A stretch of DNA of 37,619 nucleotides from Crocinitomicaceae bacterium (GTDB taxonomy: Bacteria; Bacteroidota; Bacteroidia; Flavobacteriales_D; Crocinitomicaceae): contig JAIPAL010000019.1 of the NCBI GenBank assembly GCA_021740085.1, positions 1 through 37,619 on the forward strand, given 5' to 3'. A program made the position numbers and the translations under genes. The number at the start of each line of letters is the position of its first letter. Position 1 is the first letter of the stretch. Below, piece after piece: positions 26,478 through 34,876 of this stretch. The notes below the pieces were generated by a model that searched no databases, had not been told where the DNA came from, and saw only the letters and a program-made list of their open reading frames with translations.

Positions 26478-27626
26478 ATGCACGCAATGAACGTTTGTTT
26501 TAGACCTATATTTATTTTCTTAACTAGTATGGTTTTGATGCAGGGATTTGCCTGTTTTTCTCAGACTAAGAACGCAGAAAAACAACTGATTCGAACGGTT
26601 GTTATCGATGCCGGACATGGAGGAAAGGACCCGGGATGTCATGGGTCTTTTGCACATGAAAAAGTGGTTTGTCTAGCTATGGCCTTGCGATTAGGGGAAT
26701 TAATTAAAGCCAAATATCCGGATGTCAAAGTTATTTTTACTAGAGATAAAGATGTTTTTGTTGAATTATATGAGCGGGCAAATATTGCTAATAGGGCAAA
26801 TGCTGATCTATTTATTTGTATCCATGCCAATGCCGGAAGTGCTTCTGCCTACGGAACGGAAACCTATGTTTTAGGATTGCATCGGACAGAATCACAACAA
26901 AAAGTAGCAGAAACAGAAAATGCCATTATTTCGCTTGAAGATGATAAAGGGGCGAAATACCTTGACTTTGACATGTCACCTGATGCCATAATTGGAATCC
27001 AATTGCAAATGTCTGTTAATCTTGATAATTCAATTCGATTTGCTGAATTGTTACAAAAAGAGTTTAAACGGATTGGTCGATATGATAGAGGGGTAAAGCA
27101 AGCAGGATTCCTTGTTTTGTATAAAACAACCATGCCTTCAGTGTTAATTGAAACTGGATTCTTACCAAACCTCGCAGAAGAAAAATTTATAGGAAGTGCT
27201 GAAGGACAAGAAAAAATGTCGCAAACAATGCTTGCCGCTTTTGTAGATTACAAAAACGAGATGGAGGGAAGGGGGGATAAAGTACCTATTGTTACCAATG
27301 TAGATCCGGTGAAACCTGTCGAGAATATCTCGGAAAATAATTCCAATGAAATTTTAGAAAAGTCACTTTTTTTTAGTGTTCAAATAAGCACGTCAGACAT
27401 CAAAATCCCCTTAAATTCAAACATTTTTAATGGCCTAGATGTTAAGGAATATAAACAGGGAAATTTGTATAAATATTACACCGGATCTTTTGTGAAAGAT
27501 ATTGATGGTGCCAAGAATTTAAAAGTCGAATTACAAGAGAAAGGGTTCAAAAATGCTTTTGTTATCGCTTTCTTGGGTGGAGAGCGTATTAGTATAGAAA
27601 AAGCTATTAAATTAGCAGAAAATTAA
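26478..27626 (+). CDS. N-acetylmuramoyl-L-alanine amidase (Amidase_3) with SPOR-like tail
   Basis: A 382-residue exported cell-wall amidase that cuts the bond between N-acetylmuramic acid and L-alanine. The signal peptide ends near CFSQ (residue 29). The Amidase_3 domain (about 40-265) has all expected zinc ligands, His47 in DAGHGGKDPG, Glu61 in HEKV and His116 in CIHANA, plus catalytic Glu225 in LIETGF. Residues about 297-375 (FFSVQISTS through GFKNAFVIAFLGG) look like a SPOR-type peptidoglycan-binding domain. The mlaD-like gene follows 4 bases later. This lptD-amidase-MCE order is common in Bacteroidota, from general knowledge. Confidence 0.93.
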   Translation: MHAMNVCFRPIFIFLTSMVLMQGFACFSQTKNAEKQLIRTVVIDAGHGGKDPGCHGSFAHEKVVCLAMALRLGELIKAKYPDVKVIFTRDKDVFVELYERANIANRANADLFICIHANAGSASAYGTETYVLGLHRTESQQKVAETENAIISLEDDKGAKYLDFDMSPDAIIGIQLQMSVNLDNSIRFAELLQKEFKRIGRYDRGVKQAGFLVLYKTTMPSVLIETGFLPNLAEEKFIGSAEGQEKMSQTMLAAFVDYKNEMEGRGDKVPIVTNVDPVKPVENISENNSNEILEKSLFFSVQISTSDIKIPLNSNIFNGLDVKEYKQGNLYKYYTGSFVKDIDGAKNLKVELQEKGFKNAFVIAFLGGERISIEKAIKLAEN

Positions 27627-27630
27627 AGCG

Positions 27631-28668
27631 TTGAAATATTCTAAAGAAATAAAAGCTGGCTTTTTTGCTGTTCTTGCAATTGTTATTATTGTGCTCGGCG
27701 TAAACTTTTTAAAGGGCAATAGCTTTTTTGGAGGTGACGATACCTATTATAGCTACATGGAAAATTCTGGGCAATTAATGGTAGCGAGTAATGTTACACT
27801 TAATGGAGTTATTGTTGGAAAAGTTTTAGCGGTTGATTATGTTCCTAATGGCCCTATTAAAAAACGCGTAAAAATTACCTTCTCAATTCAAAATTCATCC
27901 GTTGTCTTTCCGAAAGGCACCATCATTGAAATCGGTTCCCTTGACTTACTTAGTAAAGGATTGTTAATTCAAATCCCTTCAAATACGTCTGTTGGATATT
28001 ATAAGCCAGGGAGTGTTTTGCCTGGCCGTTTATCAGTTGATATGGTATCGCAAGTGAAAGCATATGCGGATCCGATTTCTCAAAAATTACAAGCTATGAT
28101 GGCCTCAATTGATAAAATGGTGGGTTCGTTATCTTCTTTTTGGGATGAAAGTGCCACGTCAGAAATTGAAGCAAGTTTAAAAGAAGTTAAAATTGCGATT
28201 GCTCGTTTTGGTGATCTTGCCAAGGAAATTCAAGCTTTTGTTGGAGAAGAAAAATTGCAATTTGCTCGAATTATGTCAAACGTTGAAAATATAACCTTGA
28301 ACCTCCGAAAAAGCAATGAGCAAGTATCTAGCATCATTGGAAATTTAAAAATTGTCTCTGATGATTTGGTAACGGCAGATTTTAAAGGGGTGATTCTTGA
28401 GGCTCAAACAACCTTGAAAAAAATAAACTATATCTTGGCAGAAACAAGTGCTGGTAAAGGTACGCTTGGTAAATTAGTGCATGATGAAAAATTATATAAT
28501 GAATTAGTCGAGTCGAATAACCAACTTCAAGAATTAGTGGATGATATTGAAAAACATCCAGAAAGATATATCAATGTCTCGGTTTTTGGAGCGAAGTCAA
28601 AAGGCATTAAACTAAATAGTACTCAAGAGAAAAAACTCACTCATTTTTTAGACTCCTTGCTTGATTAA
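27631..28668 (+). CDS. MlaD/MCE family lipid-transport protein
   Basis: A 345-residue periplasm-facing protein anchored by an N-terminal helix (residues 8-28, AGFFAVLAIVIIVLGVNFL). The MCE domain follows at about 37-120 (GQLMVASNVTLNGVIVGKV, IEIGSLDLLSKGLLIQI), and a long helical C-terminus runs to about 310. MCE proteins bind and transfer phospholipids between the inner and outer membranes. The start is the TTG at 27631; no in-frame ATG precedes the membrane anchor. It lies 4 bases after the amidase gene and 1 base before the Fe-S membrane protein gene. The ATPase and permease of a full Mla system are not in this window. Confidence 0.88.
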   Translation: MKYSKEIKAGFFAVLAIVIIVLGVNFLKGNSFFGGDDTYYSYMENSGQLMVASNVTLNGVIVGKVLAVDYVPNGPIKKRVKITFSIQNSSVVFPKGTIIEIGSLDLLSKGLLIQIPSNTSVGYYKPGSVLPGRLSVDMVSQVKAYADPISQKLQAMMASIDKMVGSLSSFWDESATSEIEASLKEVKIAIARFGDLAKEIQAFVGEEKLQFARIMSNVENITLNLRKSNEQVSSIIGNLKIVSDDLVTADFKGVILEAQTTLKKINYILAETSAGKGTLGKLVHDEKLYNELVESNNQLQELVDDIEKHPERYINVSVFGAKSKGIKLNSTQEKKLTHFLDSLLD

Positions 28669-28669
28669 T

Positions 28670-29986
28670 ATGTGGTCAACTTACGTTTTTATATCTTTAT
28701 TTTTATTTTCATTCGGACTGTTCATTTTCAATTTGAACAGAGTTAGAAAAAACATTCTTTTGGGCAGGTCAATCAATCGTTCTGATAAGCCGCTAACTCG
28801 ATTAAAAACGATGGCTTTGGTAGCCCTTGGACAAAAGAAAATGTTTACTAGGCCAATAGCCGCTTTCCTGCACTTAGCGTTGTATGTAGCCTTTGTCATT
28901 ACTCAAATAGAACTCGTAGAAATTATTGCTGATGGCTTCTCAGGACAACATCGAATGTTCTATTTTTCTCTGGGTAGTTTCTATGTCTTTATGGTCAGTT
29001 TTATTGAGATTCTTACAGTATTGGCCTTTATAGCAACAGTCGCATTTTTGTGGAGACGTAATATGTTATCCATACCTAGGTTTAATAAGACTGAATTACT
29101 TGGTTGGCCTAAAAAAGATGCGAATCTGATTCTTATAATGGAGATTGTTCTCATTGTGTTCATTCTTACAATGAATGGAGCTGATGAGGTGCTTTATAAC
29201 CGAGGTGGATCACATGTCGAATACGCAAAAGGAAGTTTTGGATTTTCTATTTCTTCCTGGCTCGGACCCTTGGTATTTGATAATTTCACTGTTGAAGCCT
29301 TGCGCATTTTTGAGCGAATTGGTTGGTGGGGTCACATAGGAATGGTTTTTTTATTTTTAAATTACCTGCCTTATTCAAAGCATCTTCACATTCTCTTAGC
29401 TTTCCCAACTACTTATTTTTCAAATCTTCAAGCAAAAGGTAAGTTTTCTCATATGAAATCGGTTGAAAATGAAGTTAAGCTAATGCTTGATCCTAACGCA
29501 GATCCCTATTTAGCAACAAATGCTACCGATACACCTGAGCGTTTTGGTGTAAAGGACGTAACGGATTTAACATGGAAAAATCTTTTAGATGCCTACTCTT
29601 GCACTGAATGTGGTAGGTGCACGGATGTTTGCCCTGCTAATATTACGGGGAAGGCCTTGTCGCCTCGAAAAATAATGATGGACACAAGGGATCGTATGGT
29701 CGAAGTAGGGGAGTTGAAAAAGGGTGTCGTGGATGGTAAAAGTTTATTGGGAGATTATATTTCTCCCGAAGAGGTTTGGGCATGTACTTCCTGTAATGCT
29801 TGCGTAGAGGCTTGCCCCATTAATATTGATCCGCTTTCAATTATTATTGATTTAAGGAGGAATTTAGTCATGGAGGATGCTGCAATGCCATCTGAATTAG
29901 CTGGTATGCTTACAAATATTGAAAATAATGGCGCTCCGTGGCAATTTGCACAGAGTGATCGCTTAAATTGGTTAAACGAAGAATAA
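28670..29986 (+). CDS. Membrane Fe-S oxidoreductase (HdrC/DsrK-like)
   Basis: A 438-residue protein with about five N-terminal membrane helices, resembling the heme b subunit of nitrate reductase gamma/DsrM (about 1-250), followed by a cytoplasmic ferredoxin-like domain. Two 4Fe-4S clusters are bound by CTECGRCTDVCP (Cys311, 314, 317, 321) and CTSCNACVEACP (Cys372, 375, 378, 382). It should carry electrons between the quinone pool and a soluble partner, here the CCG protein starting 3 bases later. The ATG at 28670 is chosen because it starts 1 base after the preceding stop; a TTG three codons earlier overlaps that gene. The physiological donor or acceptor is unknown. Confidence 0.88.
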   Translation: MWSTYVFISLFLFSFGLFIFNLNRVRKNILLGRSINRSDKPLTRLKTMALVALGQKKMFTRPIAAFLHLALYVAFVITQIELVEIIADGFSGQHRMFYFSLGSFYVFMVSFIEILTVLAFIATVAFLWRRNMLSIPRFNKTELLGWPKKDANLILIMEIVLIVFILTMNGADEVLYNRGGSHVEYAKGSFGFSISSWLGPLVFDNFTVEALRIFERIGWWGHIGMVFLFLNYLPYSKHLHILLAFPTTYFSNLQAKGKFSHMKSVENEVKLMLDPNADPYLATNATDTPERFGVKDVTDLTWKNLLDAYSCTECGRCTDVCPANITGKALSPRKIMMDTRDRMVEVGELKKGVVDGKSLLGDYISPEEVWACTSCNACVEACPINIDPLSIIIDLRRNLVMEDAAMPSELAGMLTNIENNGAPWQFAQSDRLNWLNEE

Positions 29987-29989
29987 GCT

Positions 29990-30778
29990 ATGAGTTTTAA
30001 AGTCCCTACAATGTCTGAAATGATGGCCAGCGGCCAAAGTCCTGAAATTTTATTTTGGGTGGGCTGTGCAGGAAGTTTTGATGACCGCGCAAAGAAAATA
30101 ACAAAGGCACTTGTAAAAATATTAAATCATTGTAAGGTAAATTTCGCAGTGCTTGGTGCTGAGGAAAGTTGTACGGGAGATCCTGCCAAAAGAGCGGGCA
30201 ATGAATTTACTTTTCAAATGCAAGCGATGATGAATATCCAAGTGCTTGATGGGTATGATGTGAAGAAAATCGTTACCGCTTGTCCTCATTGTTTTAATAC
30301 CTTAAAAAATGAGTATCCAGAGCTGGGTGGAAATTACGAGGTGATTCATCATACTCAATTAATCCAAGACTTAATTAACACGGGTAAATTAGCCTTGGAA
30401 GGAAGCCAAACTTATAAAGGAAAAAAAATCACTTTTCATGATCCTTGTTACCTCGGCCGGGCGAATGATGTGTATGAAGCCCCTAGAGCCTTAATAGAGA
30501 AGTTAGACGCTGAGTTAGTGGAAATGAAGCGGTGTAAATCAAATGGCTTGTGTTGCGGCGCTGGTGGCGCTCAAATGTTCAAAGAAGCAGAAAAAGGAAT
30601 AAAAGAAATAAACTTGGAGCGTACAGATGATGCGCTGGAAACGAAGTCTTCAATCATTGCAACCGGTTGCCCTTTTTGTAATACGATGATGACAGATGGA
30701 ATAAAACATGTCAATAAGGAAAATGAGATTCAAGTATTGGATATTGCTGAATTAATTGCCAATGCAGCCGAACTTTAA
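29990..30778 (+). CDS. CCG-domain Fe-S protein (HdrB-like subunit)
   Basis: A 262-residue soluble protein with two CCG (cysteine-rich) domains as in heterodisulfide reductase HdrB and DsrK/GlpC-type enzymes. The first domain has GCAGSFDDR, ESCTGDPAKRAGNE and ACPHCFN; the second has FHDPCYLGR, LCCGAGGAQM and TGCPFCNTMM. Such domains bind unusual iron-sulfur clusters. The gene starts 3 bases after the membrane Fe-S protein, so the two almost certainly form one complex. Its 3' end overlaps the start of the next gene by about 20 bases. Confidence 0.9.
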   Translation: MSFKVPTMSEMMASGQSPEILFWVGCAGSFDDRAKKITKALVKILNHCKVNFAVLGAEESCTGDPAKRAGNEFTFQMQAMMNIQVLDGYDVKKIVTACPHCFNTLKNEYPELGGNYEVIHHTQLIQDLINTGKLALEGSQTYKGKKITFHDPCYLGRANDVYEAPRALIEKLDAELVEMKRCKSNGLCCGAGGAQMFKEAEKGIKEINLERTDDALETKSSIIATGCPFCNTMMTDGIKHVNKENEIQVLDIAELIANAAEL

Positions 30779-31199
30779 TTCCCTTTTTTCTAATCTGCCT
30801 GATGAGAGCCGTGTATGGCTTTACCTAGCTGATCGACCATTGGACAAAAGTGAAGAAGAATGGTTCAACGCGGAGTTAGGCTTGTTTTTGAATTCTTGGT
30901 CTGCTCATAATAAAAAGTTGCAGTGTGATGGTGTCGTCTTGTTTGCACAGTATGTTGTGCTGGTTGTGAATGAAGGGGTTGAAAAAGCCTCAGGATGCTC
31001 AATCGATTCGTCAACGCATTTTATGAAAAAAGCGGGAACCGCTCTTAACATTGATTTTTTTAATCGCTTATTTGTGATGCAATTGGAAGGTGATTCTTGG
31101 ATCAGAAAGCCATTCACGATTGCGAAAACAGGAACCTTTTTAACGCCATTCATTCAAACATTAGGCGAATTAAAATCGCTATGGACTTCCTTAAATTAA
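30756..31199 (+). CDS. Conserved Bacteroidota protein of unknown function
   Basis: A 147-residue cytoplasmic protein with the family pattern RVWLYLADRPLD, FLNSWSAHNKKL, ASGCSIDSSTHFMK and GTFLTPFIQTLGELK. Similar proteins are often labelled 'ABC transporter ATPase' in databases, but no Walker or ABC motif is present and the label is not supported. It overlaps the 3' end of the CCG gene; an ATG at 30762 is an alternative start. The operon is closed by the hairpin at 31211-31235. Confidence 0.75.
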   Translation: MPMQPNFNSLFSNLPDESRVWLYLADRPLDKSEEEWFNAELGLFLNSWSAHNKKLQCDGVVLFAQYVVLVVNEGVEKASGCSIDSSTHFMKKAGTALNIDFFNRLFVMQLEGDSWIRKPFTIAKTGTFLTPFIQTLGELKSLWTSLN

Positions 31200-31210
31200 G
31201 CCATAAAAAA

Positions 31211-31235
31211 AAAAGGGCTTAAAAAAGCCCCTTTT
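31211..31235. terminator. Bidirectional hairpin terminator
   Basis: AAAAGGGCTT (31211-31220) pairs with AAGCCCCTTTT (31225-31235) around an AAAA loop, with one bulged base. A-rich and T-rich flanks on both sides suit termination of both the redox operon and the convergent lipoprotein gene. Confidence 0.75.
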
Positions 31236-31258
31236 AAATCAAAATAAATTCGTTTATT

Positions 31259-31888
31259 TTAGCTATTTCTGCCTACTATTATTATTGCATGGATAATTCC
31301 AGGTATTCCACATAATAAGGTCCAAAGTATATTATATACAATAGTTTTAACATCCCAGTCTGTAGCTAAACCAACCGCAACCCAAGGAATAAAAAAGCAT
31401 AACACATACAACAAACCTGTTGGCACGTCATCTTTAAGTGCTTTTTTAACGATCTTAGTTGAAGCAATTGTCTTATTATCAATTGCCTCTTCCTTTGAGC
31501 CAGAAGCTTTAGTAGCACGTATTGCCTTATTAACCTTTTCTATTTTAGTTGTGTTAATTGCCTCACTTTCTTGAGAATTAACCTCGTTGTAAGTATTTTC
31601 CTCAACTAATACTGATGTTTCATTTGATTCACTTAAAGTAACACCATCTACTGAAATTGAGTTGTTATTGTTTACTGAGGGCGCCTTAATGGTTTTAGGA
31701 CTTACAACAGCGATTTCTTCTGCTACTTCCGAAGTAACAAAATCTTGTTTTTGCTTCTTATCTTTTTTCAAAGATCCAAGATTCTTATTCCATTCTACGT
31801 TAAAGCCTTTCTGATGTAATCTTTTTTCAATCGAACATGAACTGATGGCAAAACCAACAACCAAAACAGCAAGTAATAATTTTTTCAT
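31259..31888 (-). CDS. Lipoprotein with C-terminal Pmp3/YqaE domain
   Basis: A 209-residue envelope protein. The lipobox ISSC near residue 18 marks a lipoprotein signal. Residues about 30-155 are a low-complexity Ser/Lys/Glu/Asn-rich linker. The C-terminus (about 155-205) has two hydrophobic helices with the Pmp3/YqaE pattern LLYVLCFFIPWVAVGL and CGIPGIIHAIIIV. Pmp3/YqaE proteins are small hydrophobic membrane proteins often linked to stress. A lipid anchor plus two membrane helices is unusual but known in Bacteroidota. A promoter with TTG-N20-TAGATTTG lies upstream (31917-31947). The shared hairpin at 31211-31235 is downstream. Confidence 0.8.
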   Translation of the reverse strand: MKKLLLAVLVVGFAISSCSIEKRLHQKGFNVEWNKNLGSLKKDKKQKQDFVTSEVAEEIAVVSPKTIKAPSVNNNNSISVDGVTLSESNETSVLVEENTYNEVNSQESEAINTTKIEKVNKAIRATKASGSKEEAIDNKTIASTKIVKKALKDDVPTGLLYVLCFFIPWVAVGLATDWDVKTIVYNILWTLLCGIPGIIHAIIIVGRNS

Positions 31889-31916
31889 AGTTAAATTTTT
31901 TAAGTTAGTACTAAAA

Positions 31917-31947
31917 CAAATCTAGTAATTAATTTTTACTAAAACAA
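31917..31947 (-). promoter_or_regulatory. Predicted promoter TTG-N20-TAGATTTG (minus strand)
   Basis: On the minus strand, TTG (31945-31947) and TAGATTTG (31917-31924) are separated by 20 bases. The -7 box is perfect, and it lies about 28 bases before the lipoprotein start at 31888. Confidence 0.55.
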
Positions 31948-32228
31948 TGTTTTTTAATTTCATTTATCCATAAAAACAGCAAAATCGGCAATACTAAAGC
32001 GACTAATTTATTGAAGTGCCAGGCTCTTATAAAGTCAAAATGTATAGCATGTTGGATAGCCCTAGTGATGCCACATCCATAGCATTCTTGATGTAACAAT
32101 AACTTAGACAGGCAAAGGGATTCTCCCGTATCAAAATAGTTGGCCGGGAGAATAAAAAATGGGAGCGGTAAGACGATTAAAAAAACGAGGTAAATTTTTG
32201 AGAAAATCGATCTTTGCCTTGATTTCAT
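31929..32228 (-). CDS. DUF2752 small membrane protein
   Basis: A 99-residue protein matching DUF2752. It has an N-terminal hydrophobic segment (VFLIVLPLPFFIL), the family signature CYGCGITRAIQHAIHFDF (about residues 48-65) and a C-terminal hydrophobic helix (LVALVLPILLFLW). The function is unknown. Its stop is about 40 bases upstream of the lipoprotein start on the same strand. A weak TTG-N18-TAACTTCG promoter-like pattern lies upstream near 32252-32280. The stretch 32229-32667 beyond it holds no credible gene. Confidence 0.82.
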   Translation of the reverse strand: MKSRQRSIFSKIYLVFLIVLPLPFFILPANYFDTGESLCLSKLLLHQECYGCGITRAIQHAIHFDFIRAWHFNKLVALVLPILLFLWINEIKKHCFSKN

Positions 32229-32667
32229 TGTTGTTCTTTGTCAAAAACGAAGTTATTTTTTTTTGAGTATTCGCAATTAATTCCATTAAAATATGTTAAT
32301 CTTAAAGACCAAGAATTCATTCGAAGTAAGCTTTATTTAGTGACTATTTGAGTCCGCCTCGGCTCTTAGATTTGCTCATTAGAATTATTTATAATAATTT
32401 CCGATTCAAAGGAAGGAGTGACAATTGTTCGCAACGAGTTATAAGTAGTTGTAAAAAAAGGATTGCGGACAAAATAGAAATTCAGAGCCTTGATTTTTCC
32501 GTTCTTTTGTACTTGTGCTGAGCTTGCCGTAGTATCAAGACAAAAGGACAAAGAAAATAAGGTCCGATTTTTTCCGCCTGGGTGGAGGACAATCGTGAAA
32601 AAACAGTGAGTGTTCGTAACACTAAAATAGGTTAATGTTAAAAATCACAATTGAGTTGGTCAATTAA
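32229..32667. other. Gene-poor interval with a possible degenerate element
   Basis: A 439-base stretch without a credible gene. A minus-strand open frame (32366-32551) begins with TTG, and its frame is open further upstream without an ATG. It resembles junk frames, with a phrase like SFCLDTTASSAQVQK, that I associate loosely with dispersed intergenic repeats in Bacteroidota; this is a weak impression. A short imperfect hairpin (GAGTCCG with CGGCTC, 32350-32365) is present. No IS ends were found. Confidence 0.35.
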
Positions 32668-32967
32668 TTACTCTGCCTTTTTAGCTTCAATTTTGATAGA
32701 ATAACTAGTAACAATTCCTCCAGTTAATCCTGAAATTAGTAGATCACCAAATCTATATTTAGTAATCACTTGGCATACTCCATCAGTTGGTGTGCTTAAG
32801 CTTGTTCTGCCTACAGGAATCGCTCCCCAAAACAACCAGAATTGTTTTCCTTTTGAATAGGTGTATTCCTTCCCTGGAGTTTCTGTGTATTTTCCCACAG
32901 GAGTTTTTGTCATCATACAGGAAGTAATTGAAATCATGATAATTGAAAGTAGAAGTAGTTTTTTCAT
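32668..32967 (-). CDS. Small Bor-like lipoprotein
   Basis: A 99-residue lipoprotein with lipobox ITSC near residue 17. The body (KQFWLFWGAIPVGRTSL, then CQVITKYRFGDLLISGLTGGIVTSYSIKIEAKK) resembles the Bor/Lom-type small lipoprotein fold in its pattern of a WGLIP-like strand followed by a cysteine and a hydrophobic GLTGGI turn. That assignment is tentative. It is preceded by a TAGATTTA promoter element on the minus strand (32990-32997), with a TTG 16 bases further upstream. The function is unknown. Confidence 0.7.
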   Translation of the reverse strand: MKKLLLLSIIMISITSCMMTKTPVGKYTETPGKEYTYSKGKQFWLFWGAIPVGRTSLSTPTDGVCQVITKYRFGDLLISGLTGGIVTSYSIKIEAKKAE

Positions 32968-32989
32968 ATTGTTAGTTTAAATTTCAAGG

Positions 32990-33016
32990 TAAATCTAGTA
33001 AAATAGTTGGAATCAA
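32990..33016 (-). promoter_or_regulatory. Predicted promoter TTG-N16-TAGATTTA (minus strand)
   Basis: On the minus strand TTG (33014-33016) and TAGATTTA (32990-32997) are separated by 16 bases, 22 bases before the start of the Bor-like lipoprotein gene. Confidence 0.4.
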
Positions 33017-33098
33017 TGATATTTTTTTTTCAAGATTAAAAAAATAATTTCCCCAAGTGAATAATTATCGGTACCTTAATAATAAAAAGAAATACAGT

Positions 33099-34832
33099 AT
33101 GAATAAAGTGTGGGGAATCAAGCCTGATCCAGCAATGGAACTTGTAAATAAATTATCGAAAGATTTAATGGTAAACAATAGAATAGCAGCCTTGCTTATT
33201 CAAAGAGGAATAAGTGATTATCAAAAAGCGGAAAGGTTCTTTAATCCGAAGGTGGAGCACCTCCATGAACCTTTGTTAATGAAAAACATGGGGGCGGCAG
33301 TTAAACGATTAAATACCGCCATCTCGAACAATCAGAAGATCTTGATTTATGGGGATTACGATGTCGATGGAACGACCGCGGTTGCTTTAATGTTTACGGT
33401 TCTAAAACCCCATCATGCAAACATCGATTTTTATATTCCTGATAGGTATAAAGAAGGATATGGCCTCAGTGAAATAGGGGTGGAGTTTGCTAAAGAAAAT
33501 AAATTCGATTTACTAATAACACTGGATTGTGGTGTCAAAGCCGTGAGCCAAATTCAGTTGGCCGTGGATCTTGGGATTGATGTTATTGTTTGTGATCACC
33601 ACGAGCCAGGAACCGTTTTGCCAAATGCCATTATCTTAGATCCTAAACAAAAGGATTGTAAATATCCATTTAAAGAATTGTCCGGATGTGGCGTTGGATT
33701 TAAACTCATGCAGGCCTTGTTTAATGATCAGAATTGGGATCGTAACGAATTATTACAACACCTCGACTTATTGGCATTAAGTATTGCGGCAGATATTGTC
33801 TCTATTACAGATGAAAATCGAGTCTTGGCATTTCTTGGACTTAAATTGGTGAATGAAAAGCCACGAAAGGCTTTCTCGGAATTATTGTATTTAGCAAATA
33901 AAAAAGGACCACTAACACTTACTGATTTGGTCTTTGTAATAGCACCTAGAATTAATGCGGCAGGTAGATTAAAGTCAGGTAGGGCAGCCGTGCAATTGAT
34001 GGTGGAAGATGACGATGAGCTTATCCAAAGTTTGGCGAATGAAATTAATCAAGATAACTTGGAACGTAGGGTCTTGGATAAACAGATGACGCAAGAGGCA
34101 TTGAAAATAATTGAGGAGGACGTGACCTTTAAATCAAAATCTGCTACGGTTGTTTTTAATCCAAAATGGCATAAAGGGGTGGTTGGTATTGTCGCTTCGC
34201 GGCTTATTGAAACGCATTTCAAACCTACGATTGTGCTAACGGAATCAAATGGAATGATCTCAGGTTCCGCAAGAACAGTAAATGATTTTGACTTGCACGA
34301 AGCCCTGATAAAATGCAGCGATTTATTAGTGCAATTTGGTGGACATACACATGCGGCAGGATTGTCATTATTGCCAGAAAATCTCGCAGCTTTTACTGAA
34401 ATGTTTGATCGCGTTGTACGGGAGTCTATTACTGAAAAAGATAAAAATCCAATTCAGCTAATCGATGCGTATTTGAGCTTGTCAGAAATTTATCTTCCCA
34501 CCGAATCACCTTTTACTATTCCGAAATTTTATAGAATCTTAAGTAAATTTGAACCCTTCGGTCCAGGGAATATGAAGCCGGTTTTTATGCTAAAAGAGGT
34601 GTACTCGGATCAGGTCGCTGTGTTGAAAGATGCCCACTTAAAATTAAAAGTGAAACAGGAAAATATTCCAGTTAAATTGGATGCCATCGGATTTGGCTTG
34701 GCGAAGAAAGAACCACTTGTTACTTTTGGATTGTCCTATGAACTAGCATGTACTTTTGATGTTAATGTTTATAAGGATGTTTCTACGCTACAACTTATTA
34801 TTAAAGACATCAAATCAACTGATTCGCTCTAA
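33099..34832 (+). CDS. recJ: Single-stranded-DNA-specific exonuclease RecJ
   Basis: A 577-residue RecJ, a 5'-3' exonuclease on single-stranded DNA used in recombination and mismatch/base-excision repair. The DHH phosphoesterase motifs are intact: GDYDVDG at 85-91, the DCG motif at 143-145, DHH at 166-168 and the DHHA1 motif GGHTHAAG at 414-421. A C-terminal OB-like segment is typical (about 460-577). The start is the ATG at 33099 (MNKVWGIKPDP), which gives the usual N-terminus; a GTG 42 bases upstream is also in frame but adds no conserved residues. No partner gene is adjacent. No clear promoter box was found. Confidence 0.96.
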   Translation: MNKVWGIKPDPAMELVNKLSKDLMVNNRIAALLIQRGISDYQKAERFFNPKVEHLHEPLLMKNMGAAVKRLNTAISNNQKILIYGDYDVDGTTAVALMFTVLKPHHANIDFYIPDRYKEGYGLSEIGVEFAKENKFDLLITLDCGVKAVSQIQLAVDLGIDVIVCDHHEPGTVLPNAIILDPKQKDCKYPFKELSGCGVGFKLMQALFNDQNWDRNELLQHLDLLALSIAADIVSITDENRVLAFLGLKLVNEKPRKAFSELLYLANKKGPLTLTDLVFVIAPRINAAGRLKSGRAAVQLMVEDDDELIQSLANEINQDNLERRVLDKQMTQEALKIIEEDVTFKSKSATVVFNPKWHKGVVGIVASRLIETHFKPTIVLTESNGMISGSARTVNDFDLHEALIKCSDLLVQFGGHTHAAGLSLLPENLAAFTEMFDRVVRESITEKDKNPIQLIDAYLSLSEIYLPTESPFTIPKFYRILSKFEPFGPGNMKPVFMLKEVYSDQVAVLKDAHLKLKVKQENIPVKLDAIGFGLAKKEPLVTFGLSYELACTFDVNVYKDVSTLQLIIKDIKSTDSL

Positions 34833-34876
34833 TATTTTTGTGAATTAAAGAAATGATTTTGTAACCCTTATTTGTA

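Noticed and set aside
30756..31199. 'ABC transporter ATPase' label for this family
   Set aside because: There is no Walker A, signature or Walker B motif in its 147 residues.
32366..32551. Minus-strand open frame of 61 codons
   Set aside because: It starts with TTG, lacks a promoter-start arrangement and has no recognisable domain; it is kept only as part of an unexplained interval.
33057..33098. GTG start extending RecJ by 14 residues
   Set aside because: The added residues (Asn/Lys/Tyr-rich) are not part of the family; the ATG at 33099 gives the typical N-terminus.
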